From a virus, in the IMG/VR virus record IMGVR_UViG_3300008259_000003, positions 1-64,000 of that record: 64,000 nucleotides of DNA, one strand, 5' to 3'. Position 1 is the first letter of the stretch. Each line of letters starts with the position of its first letter. Below the pieces are notes generated by a model. That model searched no databases. It saw only the letters and a list, made by a program, of their open reading frames with translations, and was not told the DNA's origin. A program made the translations under genes and the position numbers. Of the stretch, positions 6,678-14,137 are shown one piece after another.

Positions 6678-6983
6678 ATGAAAAACTATAACGACATATC
6701 ATTGAATACCGATGAGGAAGTAATGAACTACCTAAAAAAATCGGAAAAAGAAGGTAAAGTGTGTGACATCATTGAAACTGAAAATTATATTTCGGTTGAT
6801 GTTGAATGGGCATACAACTTTGAAGGTCACAAAGTGGAGAGGAGAAAATTTATCTATCTTCTTACTCGTTCTAACTTTCAATTTAACAAAACAATATCGC
6901 GTTATGTTAGAGAAAAAGACGAAATAAGATTCAGAAGAATTGAAAAAGAGTTCAAACGAATATTCAGATTGACATCAATTTGA
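6678..6983 (+). CDS. Hypothetical protein, probably leaderless mRNA (101 aa)
   Basis: Not recognised; a basic, Arg-rich C-terminal half (RRIEKEFKRIFRLTSI) could bind nucleic acid. The ATG is so close to the -7 box that transcription should start at or next to it. The last codons are ATT TGA and run straight into TTGGC, so the stop codon lies inside a copy of the intergenic arm (ATTTGATTGGC). Confidence 0.75.
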   Translation: MKNYNDISLNTDEEVMNYLKKSEKEGKVCDIIETENYISVDVEWAYNFEGHKVERRKFIYLLTRSNFQFNKTISRYVREKDEIRFRRIEKEFKRIFRLTSI

Positions 6984-7007
6984 TTGGCAAAATATCCTAA
7001 AAAAAAT

Positions 7008-7037
7008 TTGGATATCATAAAATAAGTTGTATATTTG
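7008..7037 (+). promoter_or_regulatory. Bacteroidota-type promoter
   Basis: TTTGG and TATATTTG, 19-bp spacer. Apart from a few bases the promoter block repeats the one at 6644. Confidence 0.85.
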
Positions 7038-7058
7038 TATTAATAAACTAATACAGAT

Positions 7059-7304
7059 ATGAAAATAAACGAAAAATTAATCGGAAAAAGAATTCGTCTC
7101 GTTTCAATGGAGAACGACCCTAACCCCGTTGAGGAAGGTTCAATGGGAACAATTTATCATGTTGGTCATGGTGTTATCAATGTCCGTTGGGATAGTGGTA
7201 GGACTCTTGGTGTAGTTGAGGGTGAAGATGAATATGAAATCATTGACACTCCCGACACTTATTTACCACCCAACAATTTTCTTGTCTTTTCGGGAAATAT
7301 CTGA
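7059..7304 (+). CDS. DUF4314-like protein (81 aa)
   Basis: The pattern GKRIRLVSM-NDP-PVEEGSMGTI-HV-GVINVRWDSGRTLGVVEG-DEYEI matches DUF4314, a small SH3-like beta-barrel family common in phages and Firmicutes mobile elements. Its function is unknown. The fold fits most of the 81 residues; the tail (DTYLPPNNFLVFSGNI) is extra. Single unit; no terminator is seen before the next promoter. Confidence 0.75.
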   Translation: MKINEKLIGKRIRLVSMENDPNPVEEGSMGTIYHVGHGVINVRWDSGRTLGVVEGEDEYEIIDTPDTYLPPNNFLVFSGNI

Positions 7305-7342
7305 GGAGATGGTGAACCGCCGATTTTGATTGGCACAATCGT

Positions 7343-7374
7343 TTGTATATTCCAAAAATTCATTTGTATATTTG
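7343..7374 (+). promoter_or_regulatory. Bacteroidota-type promoter
   Basis: TTTG and TATATTTG with a 21-bp spacer; a GATTTTGATTGGCA arm lies upstream. Confidence 0.7.
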
Positions 7375-7397
7375 TCCAATAATTAAAAAAACAAAAA

Positions 7398-7757
7398 ATG
7401 TTAATTAAACTCACTTATCAAGGTAAAGGAACCCCAACACTTGTCAATCTACAAAATGTCAAAAACATTTTTAGTATCTTGGATAAAAGAAACGACAAGA
7501 TAGCAACGAAGATTGAATACATAGATGGTACATATGTCAATGTTGAAGAAGACATTAAAACCATTTATGAAATTCAGTGGAAGATGATGAATGGAAGTTG
7601 TGATATGGACTTTGAAGTTCCATCGGTTGATGAAATGATTAATAACTCATACTACGAAAATGGTGGTAATGGAGACCGCCATTGGAATGGTCAACGAACC
7701 AACCAACCTCGTAAAAGAGTTTACCGAGACAACTACGATAATCAAAACAATTATTGA
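7398..7757 (+). CDS. Hypothetical protein (119 aa)
   Basis: Not recognised. The N-terminal 70 residues look like a small alpha-beta domain (MLIKLTYQGKGTPTLVNLQNV); the C-terminal 40 are Asn-, Arg- and Gly-rich and probably disordered. It is followed after one base by a short membrane-protein gene, suggesting co-transcription. Confidence 0.75.
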   Translation: MLIKLTYQGKGTPTLVNLQNVKNIFSILDKRNDKIATKIEYIDGTYVNVEEDIKTIYEIQWKMMNGSCDMDFEVPSVDEMINNSYYENGGNGDRHWNGQRTNQPRKRVYRDNYDNQNNY

Positions 7758-7758
7758 T

Positions 7759-7899
7759 ATGTTAAAGGAAATGTTTTCAACTTTCAAAGAAGTTTACCAA
7801 GAAGACCGAAAGGAATTTTGGGATGGAATTTTGGGTGGCATTGTAATACTTATGTTTTTCCTATTGACAATGTTTGTTTTAATTCCTATATTTGGTTAA
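7759..7899 (+). CDS. Single-pass membrane protein (46 aa)
   Basis: A charged N-terminal helix (about residues 1-22) precedes one strongly hydrophobic segment (residues 24-45) at the very C-terminus. I chose ATG 7759, one base after the upstream stop; an in-frame ATG at 7660 would overlap the previous gene by 98 bases. A tail-anchored small phage protein; no family recognised. Confidence 0.7.
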   Translation: MLKEMFSTFKEVYQEDRKEFWDGILGGIVILMFFLLTMFVLIPIFG

Positions 7900-7952
7900 A
7901 GTGTAATACACTTGATTTGTCGTTCATAGATTAGTTTTATTTGGTTAAGGAA

Positions 7953-7978
7953 CCCTCACAGAAATGTGGGGGTTTTTT
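7953..7978 (+). terminator. Intrinsic terminator, GAAA loop
   Basis: CCCTCACA-GAAA-TGTGGGGG then six T. Confidence 0.9.
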
Positions 7979-8017
7979 GTTTGCTAAAAAAATTCGTCGC
8001 CGGCAAATCCCGTGTTC

Positions 8018-8057
8018 AATTTAGTTTGGCGGGTGTATGACAGATGCCAACCAATTT
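8018..8057. repeat. Short paired GTTTGGC/GCCAACC element, GTATGACA loop
   Basis: Left arm AATTTAGTTTGGC, right arm GCCAACCAATTT. The 15-base loop is little more than GTATGACA. Confidence 0.8.
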
Positions 8058-8108
8058 CTGAGATGGTACGGTGAATTCTGGGGTCAGAAAAAAAAAATAA
8101 AGATTTAT

Positions 8109-8139
8109 TTGGATTATAATGAAAAGTGTATTACATTTG
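8109..8139 (+). promoter_or_regulatory. Bacteroidota-type promoter
   Basis: TTTGG and TACATTTG, 20-bp spacer. Confidence 0.8.
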
Positions 8140-8161
8140 TATCAAATTAAAAAACATCCAT

Positions 8162-9016
8162 ATGTCACAAGAAAATCGCACACAGCAAGTTCTCAACAAA
8201 GTCGGCCTAAATTGGACCGTAAGAGAAGAAAGTATCACTACAGAAAGTGGTATCATTGTTCCTAAGAGTAAAGCAATCATCCGTGAGGACACAAACACTG
8301 TTTTGTCTGTACATGGTGATGGTTACTTTCCTTATCAAAATCATCAGATGGTTGATTTACTAGACAAGGTATCTCAACAGGTTGGTTTACCAATTCACAA
8401 AGGTGGTTACTTTGGTGGGGGTGAGAAAGTATACCTTCAATTGAAATCAAATGATTTGAAATTGGGCAATGACAGAGTTGAGGGTTTCATCACTGGTGTG
8501 AATTCCTTCGATGGGTCAACTAGTTTGGCATTCGGTCCAAGTAATATTACAATCAGTTGTCAGAATTCATTCTTCGCAGCGTTCCGTAACTTGAATGCGA
8601 AAATTCGTCACACCAAAAACATGGAGATGAGAATCGATGATATCTGTCGTGGTTTGGAGGGGGTACTCGTGGAAGAAAAAGAAATGTTCGAAGACATTAA
8701 GAAACTTTCTGAAACGAAGATGACCAAGAAACAAGAGGATTGGGTTACACGTACATTGTTCAATATCATGAAAGATGTTGATTTGAATAGTGACAAAGAT
8801 GTGTCGACCGTGACTCGTAATCGTCTTTCTCGTTTCTACGTAGACCTTAATGGTGAAGTAAAAGAGAAAGGTGATAACCTTTGGGGATTGTTCAGTGGGG
8901 TTACTAAGTACACCACACATTCCTTAAGTAAAGGTGATAACTCTGAAAACAAGATGTTTGGAACCTATGGACAAAGGGAACGTCAAATTTTCAAAGAATT
9001 GGTTGAGTTGGTTTAA
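8162..9016 (+). CDS. DUF932 phage/plasmid-like protein (284 aa)
   Basis: The order of motifs (VHGDGYFPYQNHQMVDLLD, then GGGEKVYLQLKS, then SFDGSTSLAFGPSNITISCQN, then a long helical region) is that of the DUF932 family (phage/plasmid-like proteins), found in many phages and conjugative plasmids. Its biochemical role is unknown. It is close to full family length and the longest gene of the left array. Codon usage looks a little less AT-rich than its neighbours. ATG 8162 is used rather than the promoter-overlapping 8126. Confidence 0.85.
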   Translation: MSQENRTQQVLNKVGLNWTVREESITTESGIIVPKSKAIIREDTNTVLSVHGDGYFPYQNHQMVDLLDKVSQQVGLPIHKGGYFGGGEKVYLQLKSNDLKLGNDRVEGFITGVNSFDGSTSLAFGPSNITISCQNSFFAAFRNLNAKIRHTKNMEMRIDDICRGLEGVLVEEKEMFEDIKKLSETKMTKKQEDWVTRTLFNIMKDVDLNSDKDVSTVTRNRLSRFYVDLNGEVKEKGDNLWGLFSGVTKYTTHSLSKGDNSENKMFGTYGQRERQIFKELVELV

Positions 9017-9044
9017 GATTGGTTAGGTACTCAATTAATAAGAA

Positions 9045-9068
9045 CCCCACAGAAATGTGGGGTTTTTT
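9045..9068 (+). terminator. Intrinsic terminator, GAAA loop
   Basis: CCCCACA-GAAA-TGTGGGG then six T. Confidence 0.9.
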
Positions 9069-9107
9069 ATTGCTCCAAAGTTGATGGTGAGCTACGCGCA
9101 AACAGTG

Positions 9108-9170
9108 AAAATTGTTTGGCAAACTCTAAACCCAATAAAATCAATACTTTGGGTTCGAGCCAACCAAAAT
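9108..9170. repeat. Paired element, AACCCA/TGGGTT loop subfamily
   Basis: Left arm AAAATTGTTTGGC, right arm GCCAACCAAAAT. The loop TAAACCCAATAAAATCAAT...TTGGGTT forms a second nested stem and recurs at 11,905 and, in weaker form, 16,572. Confidence 0.85.
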
Positions 9171-9197
9171 CGAGGGCTGCGCGCAACCAGGAGATGT

Positions 9198-9329
9198 TCA
9201 TGTATCTTCCCAGAATCTAAATGGTTTCTCTTGATAATCTTCTTTTAGTTGTCTTCTTAACTCATAACAAAACAATATAATGACTAATACGAACTCAACT
9301 CCTAATGTATAAAGTATCCCTTCTATCAT
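9198..9329 (-). CDS. Small single-pass membrane protein on the opposite strand (43 aa)
   Basis: The minus strand reads a short frame with one hydrophobic helix (VEFVLVIILFCYEL, about residues 10-23) and a charged C-terminal tail ending in aromatic residues. Composition is that of a real small membrane protein, and it fills a stretch otherwise without a gene. No clear promoter is seen for it, and it is the only opposite-strand gene in the left array. Confidence 0.45.
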   Translation of the reverse strand: MIEGILYTLGVEFVLVIILFCYELRRQLKEDYQEKPFRFWEDT

Positions 9330-9402
9330 AATAATAAGTATCCAAGATGGTGATGATGCAGCACAGGATAACTTTTGTTTGGCAAGAAATATAAAAATAA
9401 AT

Positions 9403-9433
9403 TTGGATTATACAAAATATAGATTTATATTTG
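9403..9433 (+). promoter_or_regulatory. Bacteroidota-type promoter
   Basis: TTTGG and TATATTTG, 20-bp spacer; TTTTGTTTGGCAAGAAA lies upstream. Confidence 0.85.
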
Positions 9434-9451
9434 TGTTCTAAATTAATTTAT

Positions 9452-9673
9452 ATGGTTTTAGAAAAACTAACTATCGGTAATGTCTACTATGTAAAACACA
9501 TAGGGAATGTTAAGTATTTGGGTAAGTGGAAAATGGATTACTATGTAGAGGGTGAAAAAGGTATTAAAGGAATGAATACCTTTAAGTTGTTGTCGTTCAG
9601 AGGTAATCAACTTCTTTCATTAACCAAAAAAGAAATTGTGAATGACCTATTAGATATTGTACGAAACGAATGA
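9452..9673 (+). CDS. Hypothetical protein (73 aa)
   Basis: Not recognised. The first half is beta-like with a run of aromatic and Gly residues (GNVYYVKHIGNVKYLGKW), the second half helical. It could be a small SH3- or KOW-like fold; this is a guess from the strand pattern only. Own promoter and terminator. Confidence 0.7.
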   Translation: MVLEKLTIGNVYYVKHIGNVKYLGKWKMDYYVEGEKGIKGMNTFKLLSFRGNQLLSLTKKEIVNDLLDIVRNE

Positions 9674-9677
9674 CGAA

Positions 9678-9699
9678 ATCACCTTCACGGGTGATTTTT
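9678..9699 (+). terminator. Intrinsic terminator fused to an arm
   Basis: AATCACC-TTCAC-GGGTGATT and a T-run that continues directly into GTTTGGCG, so terminator and intergenic arm overlap. Confidence 0.75.
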
Positions 9700-9725
9700 G
9701 TTTGGCGAAAAAAATAAAAAAAAAA

Positions 9726-9756
9726 TTCACTTATACAAAAAATAGATTTATATTTG
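9726..9756 (+). promoter_or_regulatory. Bacteroidota-type promoter, weak -33
   Basis: TTC in place of TTG, then TATATTTG after 20 bp. Confidence 0.65.
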
Positions 9757-9776
9757 TACCATAAAACAATCTAAAA

Positions 9777-10055
9777 ATGAAAAACAAGAAAGTAACTCCG
9801 AAGAAAAAACACACACTCTTAAAGGGTGAGGGTGTTAACCAGCACACTCTGTATGGTGATTTCATTGTTGATGAAACACAAACAGATTTCGCAGAAGTTG
9901 AAGTTAGAAAGGATAGTGTATTAAGACACGAACAACCCGATGGAAGTTTCTCAAACGAACACAAACCACTCAAAGTTGAGCAAGGTGATTGGGTTATGGG
10001 AAAACAAGTTGAGTACAATCCGTTTGAAGGTACTATCACTCAAATTTGGGATTAA
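9777..10055 (+). CDS. Hypothetical protein (92 aa)
   Basis: Not recognised. It has a very basic N-terminus (MKNKKVTPKKKHTLLK) followed by an acidic body, and is first gene of a four-gene unit ending near 11,815. The next ATG begins two bases after its stop codon. Confidence 0.75.
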   Translation: MKNKKVTPKKKHTLLKGEGVNQHTLYGDFIVDETQTDFAEVEVRKDSVLRHEQPDGSFSNEHKPLKVEQGDWVMGKQVEYNPFEGTITQIWD

Positions 10056-10057
10056 CT

Positions 10058-10462
10058 ATGGCGAACCCACTAATTCACTCAAAGAGCAGCGTCAAGCGTT
10101 GGGGTGGTAAGGTAGAAGATTATTTACCTATCCACGAACTTATTGATAGTCCGAAAGCGACAATGAACAATAATAGTTCTCGGTTACTCACCCACAACAC
10201 TTGGTTCGCATACACTATCATTCCAAAAATCTTCGGTTACAACATTACTAATAGTGATGGTAAGTCAGTTGATGTTGTTGATATTGCGATGTTACATATC
10301 GCAGAAGATTTTAGAATGAAGTTCGTTCCAACCCCACAAGATTACCTTAAACATTTAGAGGTTCAACCCTGGATGTGTAATGGGGTAAAAGATTTAGACA
10401 ACCCCGAAGCGTACGAAGTAGTTAAACAATTAAACCAAAAAATCCACGAATATGCAAACTAA
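10058..10462 (+). CDS. DUF6915-like protein (134 aa)
   Basis: The motif order MANPLIHSKSSVKRWGGKVEDYLPIHELID-SK, then SSRLLTHNTW, then ITNSDG, then IAEDFRMKFVPTPQDYL, then QPWM is what I recall for DUF6915, an uncharacterised family of phages and bacteria. His and Asp residues in the first half are probably structural or metal-binding. I start at the ATG after the upstream stop rather than 12 bases earlier. The end overlaps the next gene by 11 bases. Confidence 0.7.
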   Translation: MANPLIHSKSSVKRWGGKVEDYLPIHELIDSPKATMNNNSSRLLTHNTWFAYTIIPKIFGYNITNSDGKSVDVVDIAMLHIAEDFRMKFVPTPQDYLKHLEVQPWMCNGVKDLDNPEAYEVVKQLNQKIHEYAN

Positions 10463-11105
10463 TGAAGCAATCGCACTCTGGAAAGAGTTAGGTATTACAA
10501 GCGCAACTATGGAATTTAGTTGTGGTGGTGATAGTATGAATGATTATCACTTTAATTTTTACAATTCAGAAAACAAAGATGTTGAGAGTGGTGAACTTGA
10601 TAGTTTCTTTGATGATGATGTTTTCCGTAGAGTAGAATTTTATGTGAACTCTGACGGACACTACATTGGTGAATTTGGAAGTGTTGAGATTACACTTGAT
10701 GAAGATGATGAGGAAAACCCCACTTTCTCGTATTACAAATCTGCACAGGCGGAATGGTCAGAGAGTTTTACAGAAGAAGTTGTTGTTGAACTCACAGAAA
10801 AAGAGGTTGAGTTTATTAGAACCAAAGTCCTTAATTTGGTTGGCAGTCAAGACGGAAGTTCAATTAACTACAAAGGTGATTGTATTCTCAATGATGAGGA
10901 AGAACAGATTTCTGATACATTATTGGAAAAGATTACTGATGTTGTTGAGAACCACGAATTTGAAAACGCAGACGGCGAACAAGAGGATTGGTTTCAATTC
11001 AACACAGAAGAAGTGGATAGTGATGTATTACCTAAAATTGTAGATAACACATTATTCGTTTCACTAACAAGACAATTTTTGGTATTGACTGAAAGTGATA
11101 TGTAA
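10452..11105 (+). CDS. Acidic hypothetical protein (217 aa)
   Basis: Not recognised. It is highly acidic with repeated Asp/Glu clusters (LDEDDEEN, NDEEEQ) and beta-like stretches at the N-terminus. Third gene of the four-gene unit, overlapping the previous one by 11 bases (translational coupling likely). A chance-like copy of AATTTGGTTGGCA lies inside it at 10,833. Confidence 0.75.
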   Translation: MQTNEAIALWKELGITSATMEFSCGGDSMNDYHFNFYNSENKDVESGELDSFFDDDVFRRVEFYVNSDGHYIGEFGSVEITLDEDDEENPTFSYYKSAQAEWSESFTEEVVVELTEKEVEFIRTKVLNLVGSQDGSSINYKGDCILNDEEEQISDTLLEKITDVVENHEFENADGEQEDWFQFNTEEVDSDVLPKIVDNTLFVSLTRQFLVLTESDM

Positions 11106-11125
11106 ACAATTAAAAAGTAAAAGAA

Positions 11126-11815
11126 ATGAAAATCATAATTGAAAACACTCGTTTTGACTACAACATTGGTTGTCGTTTATTAAAAACAAAATATCGTAAT
11201 ACACCCTTTAATGGTTTGGAAGATATTTGGGAAGATATTGTTCCTATTACTTTCAAAGAAATTACAACCGAAATTCAAAACATTGAACAGAGGCGTATCG
11301 CCGTAGGTTGTTTGGGTTTGGAAAACATTTACAAAGAAGTGAACCCCACACTTATTAAGTCCGAAACGATTTCAAAAGAAACATTTTGGGTTGGTGAGAA
11401 TGGTGAACTCATTAAGAAAAACTTTGAGGACACCTACGAACTTTATGAAGTAAAAGGAAATGTTTGGGGTGAAGGTGCAGAATTTGGTTGGCGTAGACCA
11501 GATAATGTTCACTTTGTAAAGTGTAAGGACACCTCAACTGATAGGGAGTATTTTATTTGGGTGGACGCACAAAGTGTTTATCGTACTAACAACAAAGACA
11601 AATGGTTGAGTAGTAGTGAGAACTTTGGTGAAAAGATTACCCCTATTCAAGCAATCGCGTGGACAATTCAAACAGACATTAAAGAAGGTGGAATTGAGAA
11701 AATTGTTCGGCAAGGTGATTGTGTTCTTATTAAGAAGAAAAAGAAGTGTGAAAGTGGTTCGGTTAGACACTTGACCGAAAAAGAATACCGAAAACTATTG
11801 GTCGCAGAGAGTTAG
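11126..11815 (+). CDS. Conserved phage protein of unknown function (229 aa)
   Basis: I cannot name a domain, but the central motif FVKCKDTSTDREYFIWVDA and the following helix read like a conserved enzyme-like or binding domain. The C-terminus is very basic (VLIKKKKKCESG) and could contact nucleic acid. Last gene of the unit that begins at 9777; a classic terminator follows. Confidence 0.7.
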   Translation: MKIIIENTRFDYNIGCRLLKTKYRNTPFNGLEDIWEDIVPITFKEITTEIQNIEQRRIAVGCLGLENIYKEVNPTLIKSETISKETFWVGENGELIKKNFEDTYELYEVKGNVWGEGAEFGWRRPDNVHFVKCKDTSTDREYFIWVDAQSVYRTNNKDKWLSSSENFGEKITPIQAIAWTIQTDIKEGGIEKIVRQGDCVLIKKKKKCESGSVRHLTEKEYRKLLVAES

Positions 11816-11839
11816 TTGTTTCATTTTTATTGGTTAAAA

Positions 11840-11866
11840 CCCTCACTCAAAAGGTGGGGGTTTTTT
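11840..11866 (+). terminator. Intrinsic terminator
   Basis: CCCTCAC-TCAAAAG-GTGGGGG then six T; a seven-base loop instead of the usual tetraloop. Confidence 0.85.
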
Positions 11867-11904
11867 ATTGCTCCGAAGTTGCTGCTGGTTGCGCTGCTGT
11901 TCGT

Positions 11905-11966
11905 GATTTTGTTTGGCATTCTGTAAACCCAATAAAATCAATGGTTTGGGTTCGCCAACCAAAATC
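11905..11966. repeat. Paired element, AACCCA/TGGGTT loop subfamily
   Basis: Left arm GATTTTGTTTGGC and right arm GCCAACCAAAATC. The loop shares TAAACCCAATAAAATCAAT with the copy at 9108 and closes with GGTTTGGGTT. Confidence 0.85.
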
Positions 11967-12060
11967 AAGGGCTGGTTGCTGCTGTTGCACAACTGGTTTT
12001 TTCTAGTCATTGCTTCTGGTTTTACTGGTTTCCTGCTGCGGGGACCTGGAATCCACCAAA
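11967..12060. other. CTGGTT/CTGCTG-rich spacer
   Basis: This gene-free spacer repeats short words (CTGGTT, GCTGCTG, TGGTTTTACTGG). A similar word set occurs around the element at 16,572. No gene or promoter is seen in it. Confidence 0.5.
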
Positions 12061-12088
12061 TTGTTTGGCAAAAAAAATAAAAAAATTA

Positions 12089-12119
12089 TTGGATTATATT
12101 CTATATACTTTTATATTTG
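12089..12119 (+). promoter_or_regulatory. Bacteroidota-type promoter
   Basis: TTGG and TATATTTG, 20-bp spacer; TTGTTTGGCAAAAAAA lies upstream. Confidence 0.85.
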
Positions 12120-12140
12120 TGGTGTTAAATTAATAAACAT

Positions 12141-12548
12141 ATGTACACGACAATTAAAGATTATTATTCCTTCTTGAAAAAACAAAAAGAGGAAAAAGAG
12201 AATGAACTTTCTAAGATAAAAGAAAGTGTTAACCAACAAATGGATGTTTTTATGTCCGAACATGGTTGGACACGAAAGGGTAAAGTTCAAACCAAAAAGT
12301 ATACTCAAAAAGTAACTTACACCAAAAAGTTCAATGGTAAGGATATCGTAATTGAGTATCGTGGTAACTACCAAGATGATTTTGTTGATGGTGGTTGCCC
12401 CGAGTTCGTACACGATAAATCAATACCTAATTGTGTTGAGAAATTTCAAATGGGTTACTTTCATTGGAACGACCAAGACACAAGTGGTTGGAGTTTAGAT
12501 GTGGTAATGGAACGAATGGAAGTGTTCTATAACAAGTACACCTCGTAA
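12141..12548 (+). CDS. Hypothetical protein with N-terminal coiled coil (135 aa)
   Basis: Not recognised. Residues 10-35 form a charged helix (KKQKEEKENELSKIKESV); the rest is a basic beta-like domain (KVTYTKKFNGKDIVIEYRG) and a Trp-rich C-terminal part. Monocistronic, with terminator. Confidence 0.75.
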   Translation: MYTTIKDYYSFLKKQKEEKENELSKIKESVNQQMDVFMSEHGWTRKGKVQTKKYTQKVTYTKKFNGKDIVIEYRGNYQDDFVDGGCPEFVHDKSIPNCVEKFQMGYFHWNDQDTSGWSLDVVMERMEVFYNKYTS

Positions 12549-12551
12549 GAG

Positions 12552-12573
12552 AAACCCCGAAAGGGGTTTTTTT
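12552..12573 (+). terminator. Intrinsic terminator, GAAA loop
   Basis: AACCCC-GAAA-GGGGTT and seven T. Confidence 0.9.
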
Positions 12574-12639
12574 ATTTCTCAGGACTCTGAGTCACGGTTC
12601 AGGACGGAAATTAGATTGGCAAGAAAAATAAAAAAATAT

Positions 12640-12670
12640 TTGGATTATATTAATTACTGATTTATATTTG
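12640..12670 (+). promoter_or_regulatory. Bacteroidota-type promoter with single GATTGGCA arm
   Basis: TTTGG and TATATTTG, 20-bp spacer. Upstream are CTGAGTCACGGTTCAGG and GGAAATTAGATTGGCAAG; the latter is the reverse complement of the word repeated at 1519-1734. Confidence 0.85.
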
Positions 12671-12690
12671 TATTATAAAACGACAAGACA

Positions 12691-12909
12691 ATGATAAAAT
12701 CTATTGATGAAAAACAAGGAGGTATTGAGATTGACCTCACAGGACCTGATGGGAACGCGTTCGTTCTTATTGGTCTCGCCTCAAAATGGGCGAAACAACT
12801 CGGTTTGGACTCCAAGAAAATTCAAGAGGAGATGATGAGTGGGGATTATGAGAATTTGATTGGCGTGATTGAAAAGTATTTCGGTGACTATGTAACTCTT
12901 TATCGTTAA
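12691..12909 (+). CDS. Conserved small phage protein (72 aa)
   Basis: The signature EIDLTGPDGNAF-LIGLASKWAKQLGLD, then EMMSGDYENLI-VIEKYFGDYVTL is one I recall from many unrelated phage genomes; function unknown. First of three closely spaced genes (gaps of 4 and 1 bases). Confidence 0.8.
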   Translation: MIKSIDEKQGGIEIDLTGPDGNAFVLIGLASKWAKQLGLDSKKIQEEMMSGDYENLIGVIEKYFGDYVTLYR

Positions 12910-12913
12910 TCAT

Positions 12914-13117
12914 ATGGCACAGAAAATTCAAATTTTATCCCCTGATGGGTTCACACTCGAAAGGGATGTACCTTACTACAAGTCGCACAGAGCGGCGTGT
13001 AAGGCGTTCGAACAATGGAAGAAAGGGTACGAAACTCAAGGGTATTATTCTTCCGTAAAATATGGTCGCATACCATTAGTTGACCTTGAGGATTATTGTC
13101 AATTAAATTATTTGTAA
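12914..13117 (+). CDS. Conserved small phage protein (67 aa)
   Basis: The pattern AFEQWKKGYETQGYYSS-YGRIPL-DLEDYC is one I recall from short phage orphans that occur beside the preceding gene's family. Function unknown. Middle gene of the three-gene unit. Confidence 0.75.
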   Translation: MAQKIQILSPDGFTLERDVPYYKSHRAACKAFEQWKKGYETQGYYSSVKYGRIPLVDLEDYCQLNYL

Positions 13118-13118
13118 C

Positions 13119-13439
13119 ATGAAAAATTTCAGTCAAGTTTGTGTTTGGCCCGCAACTCTTATCGGTAAGTCCAACATTAAGGAATTCGAAAAGTGGTTAA
13201 AACAAGAATTCGGTGTTCGTGCAAAATATTGTGAGGAAGTAGAAACACTACCTACACCAGGCGAACCTGAAACGGGTGGAAGAAACGATGTGTTCTTTAG
13301 AGTCCATCAAGATGACATTCCAAAATTCGCAGTACCCCGTTTACAAATTGGTATTCGTTGGTGGGAGGATGTATTACTTAATGGTAATGGTGTTCTCTAT
13401 CCCCAAGATATTTTGGAAAGATACCCGAAGACATGGTGA
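13119..13439 (+). CDS. Conserved hypothetical protein (106 aa)
   Basis: It starts MKNFSQVCVWPATLIG, followed by a helix-strand pattern and a GGRNDVFFRVHQDD segment. It resembles small conserved phage and plasmid proteins of unknown role. Third gene of the unit; there is no strong terminator, and the next promoter begins about 30 bases on. Confidence 0.7.
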   Translation: MKNFSQVCVWPATLIGKSNIKEFEKWLKQEFGVRAKYCEEVETLPTPGEPETGGRNDVFFRVHQDDIPKFAVPRLQIGIRWWEDVLLNGNGVLYPQDILERYPKTW

Positions 13440-13467
13440 ACAGTGAATATTGATTGGCAAAAATAAC

Positions 13468-13497
13468 TTGTAAAAAGAAATAATCTTTATACCTTTG
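13468..13497 (+). promoter_or_regulatory. Bacteroidota-type promoter
   Basis: TTG and TACCTTTG, 19-bp spacer; TGATTGGCAAAAA lies upstream. Confidence 0.8.
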
Positions 13498-13512
13498 TAA
13501 AAAACCATTCGT

Positions 13513-13764
13513 ATGACAAATCAAGAAATAACTACCCATTGGGTAAATCAAAGTGAGAAAGTCCTAAAGGGACGAGTTATCAAATCAGTTCGTTATCTTA
13601 CCGATGAGGAAATGGAACTTATGGGTTGGTACAAGAGACCAATTTGTATTGAGTTGGACAACGGAACACTATGTATTCCTTCTATGGATGATGAGGGAAA
13701 TGATGGTGGAAGTTTGTTCTACCAAGAAAAAGGTAAAGAACTTGATGTATTACCTGTAATCTAA
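13513..13764 (+). CDS. Hypothetical protein (83 aa)
   Basis: Not recognised. The middle holds a beta-hairpin-like segment (PICIELDNGTLCIPSMDDEGNDGGSLFY is read as two strands), reminiscent of small phage proteins that follow a DEEMELMGW helix. Single gene; its terminator lies 86 bases downstream. Confidence 0.7.
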   Translation: MTNQEITTHWVNQSEKVLKGRVIKSVRYLTDEEMELMGWYKRPICIELDNGTLCIPSMDDEGNDGGSLFYQEKGKELDVLPVI

Positions 13765-13850
13765 AAACACTTGACAATGTAAAATATGATGTGTAACTTT
13801 TTATTGGATTACATTTCATAGTTGTAATTTGTGTTTGGTTTGACACACTA

Positions 13851-13877
13851 AAGGGGTTCTTCGGAATCCCTTTTTTT
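13851..13877 (+). terminator. Intrinsic terminator, TTCG loop
   Basis: AAGGGGTTC-TTCG-GAATCCCTT and seven T; a UUCG tetraloop. Confidence 0.9.
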
Positions 13878-14060
13878 GTTTCTAAAATACTGAAAATCTT
13901 CGTTTTAACATACGCCAGGGGGAAAACTGGACGACGGCTGGACGATTTTGTTTGGCAAGAAATACTAGTATTCTTGGTGAATATCCTTAAAAGTTTTAGT
14001 ATGTTTGTCATACACAAAGTCAAAGATGTATGTGGAAAAACTTTTTTGAAAAAACTTTAA
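13878..14060. other. Gene-free spacer with one arm
   Basis: It holds GACGATTTTGTTTGGCAAG (single arm, 13,941-13,955), a small palindrome around ACTAGT and a TGTCATAC word (inverse of GTATGACA). No paired right arm or gene is seen. Confidence 0.55.
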
Positions 14061-14067
14061 AAAAAAT

Positions 14068-14098
14068 TTGGAAAAAAAGAAAAACTATTATATCTTTG
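14068..14098 (+). promoter_or_regulatory. Bacteroidota-type promoter
   Basis: TTTGG and TATCTTTG, 20-bp spacer. Confidence 0.8.
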
Positions 14099-14137
14099 TA
14101 CCCACATTAAATCTTTAATCTAAAATTAGAAACGAAA

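Noticed and set aside
13801-13831. Extra promoter upstream of the TTCG-loop terminator
   Set aside because: TTGG and TAATTTG look promoter-like, but the terminator follows within 20 bases, leaving no transcript to make.
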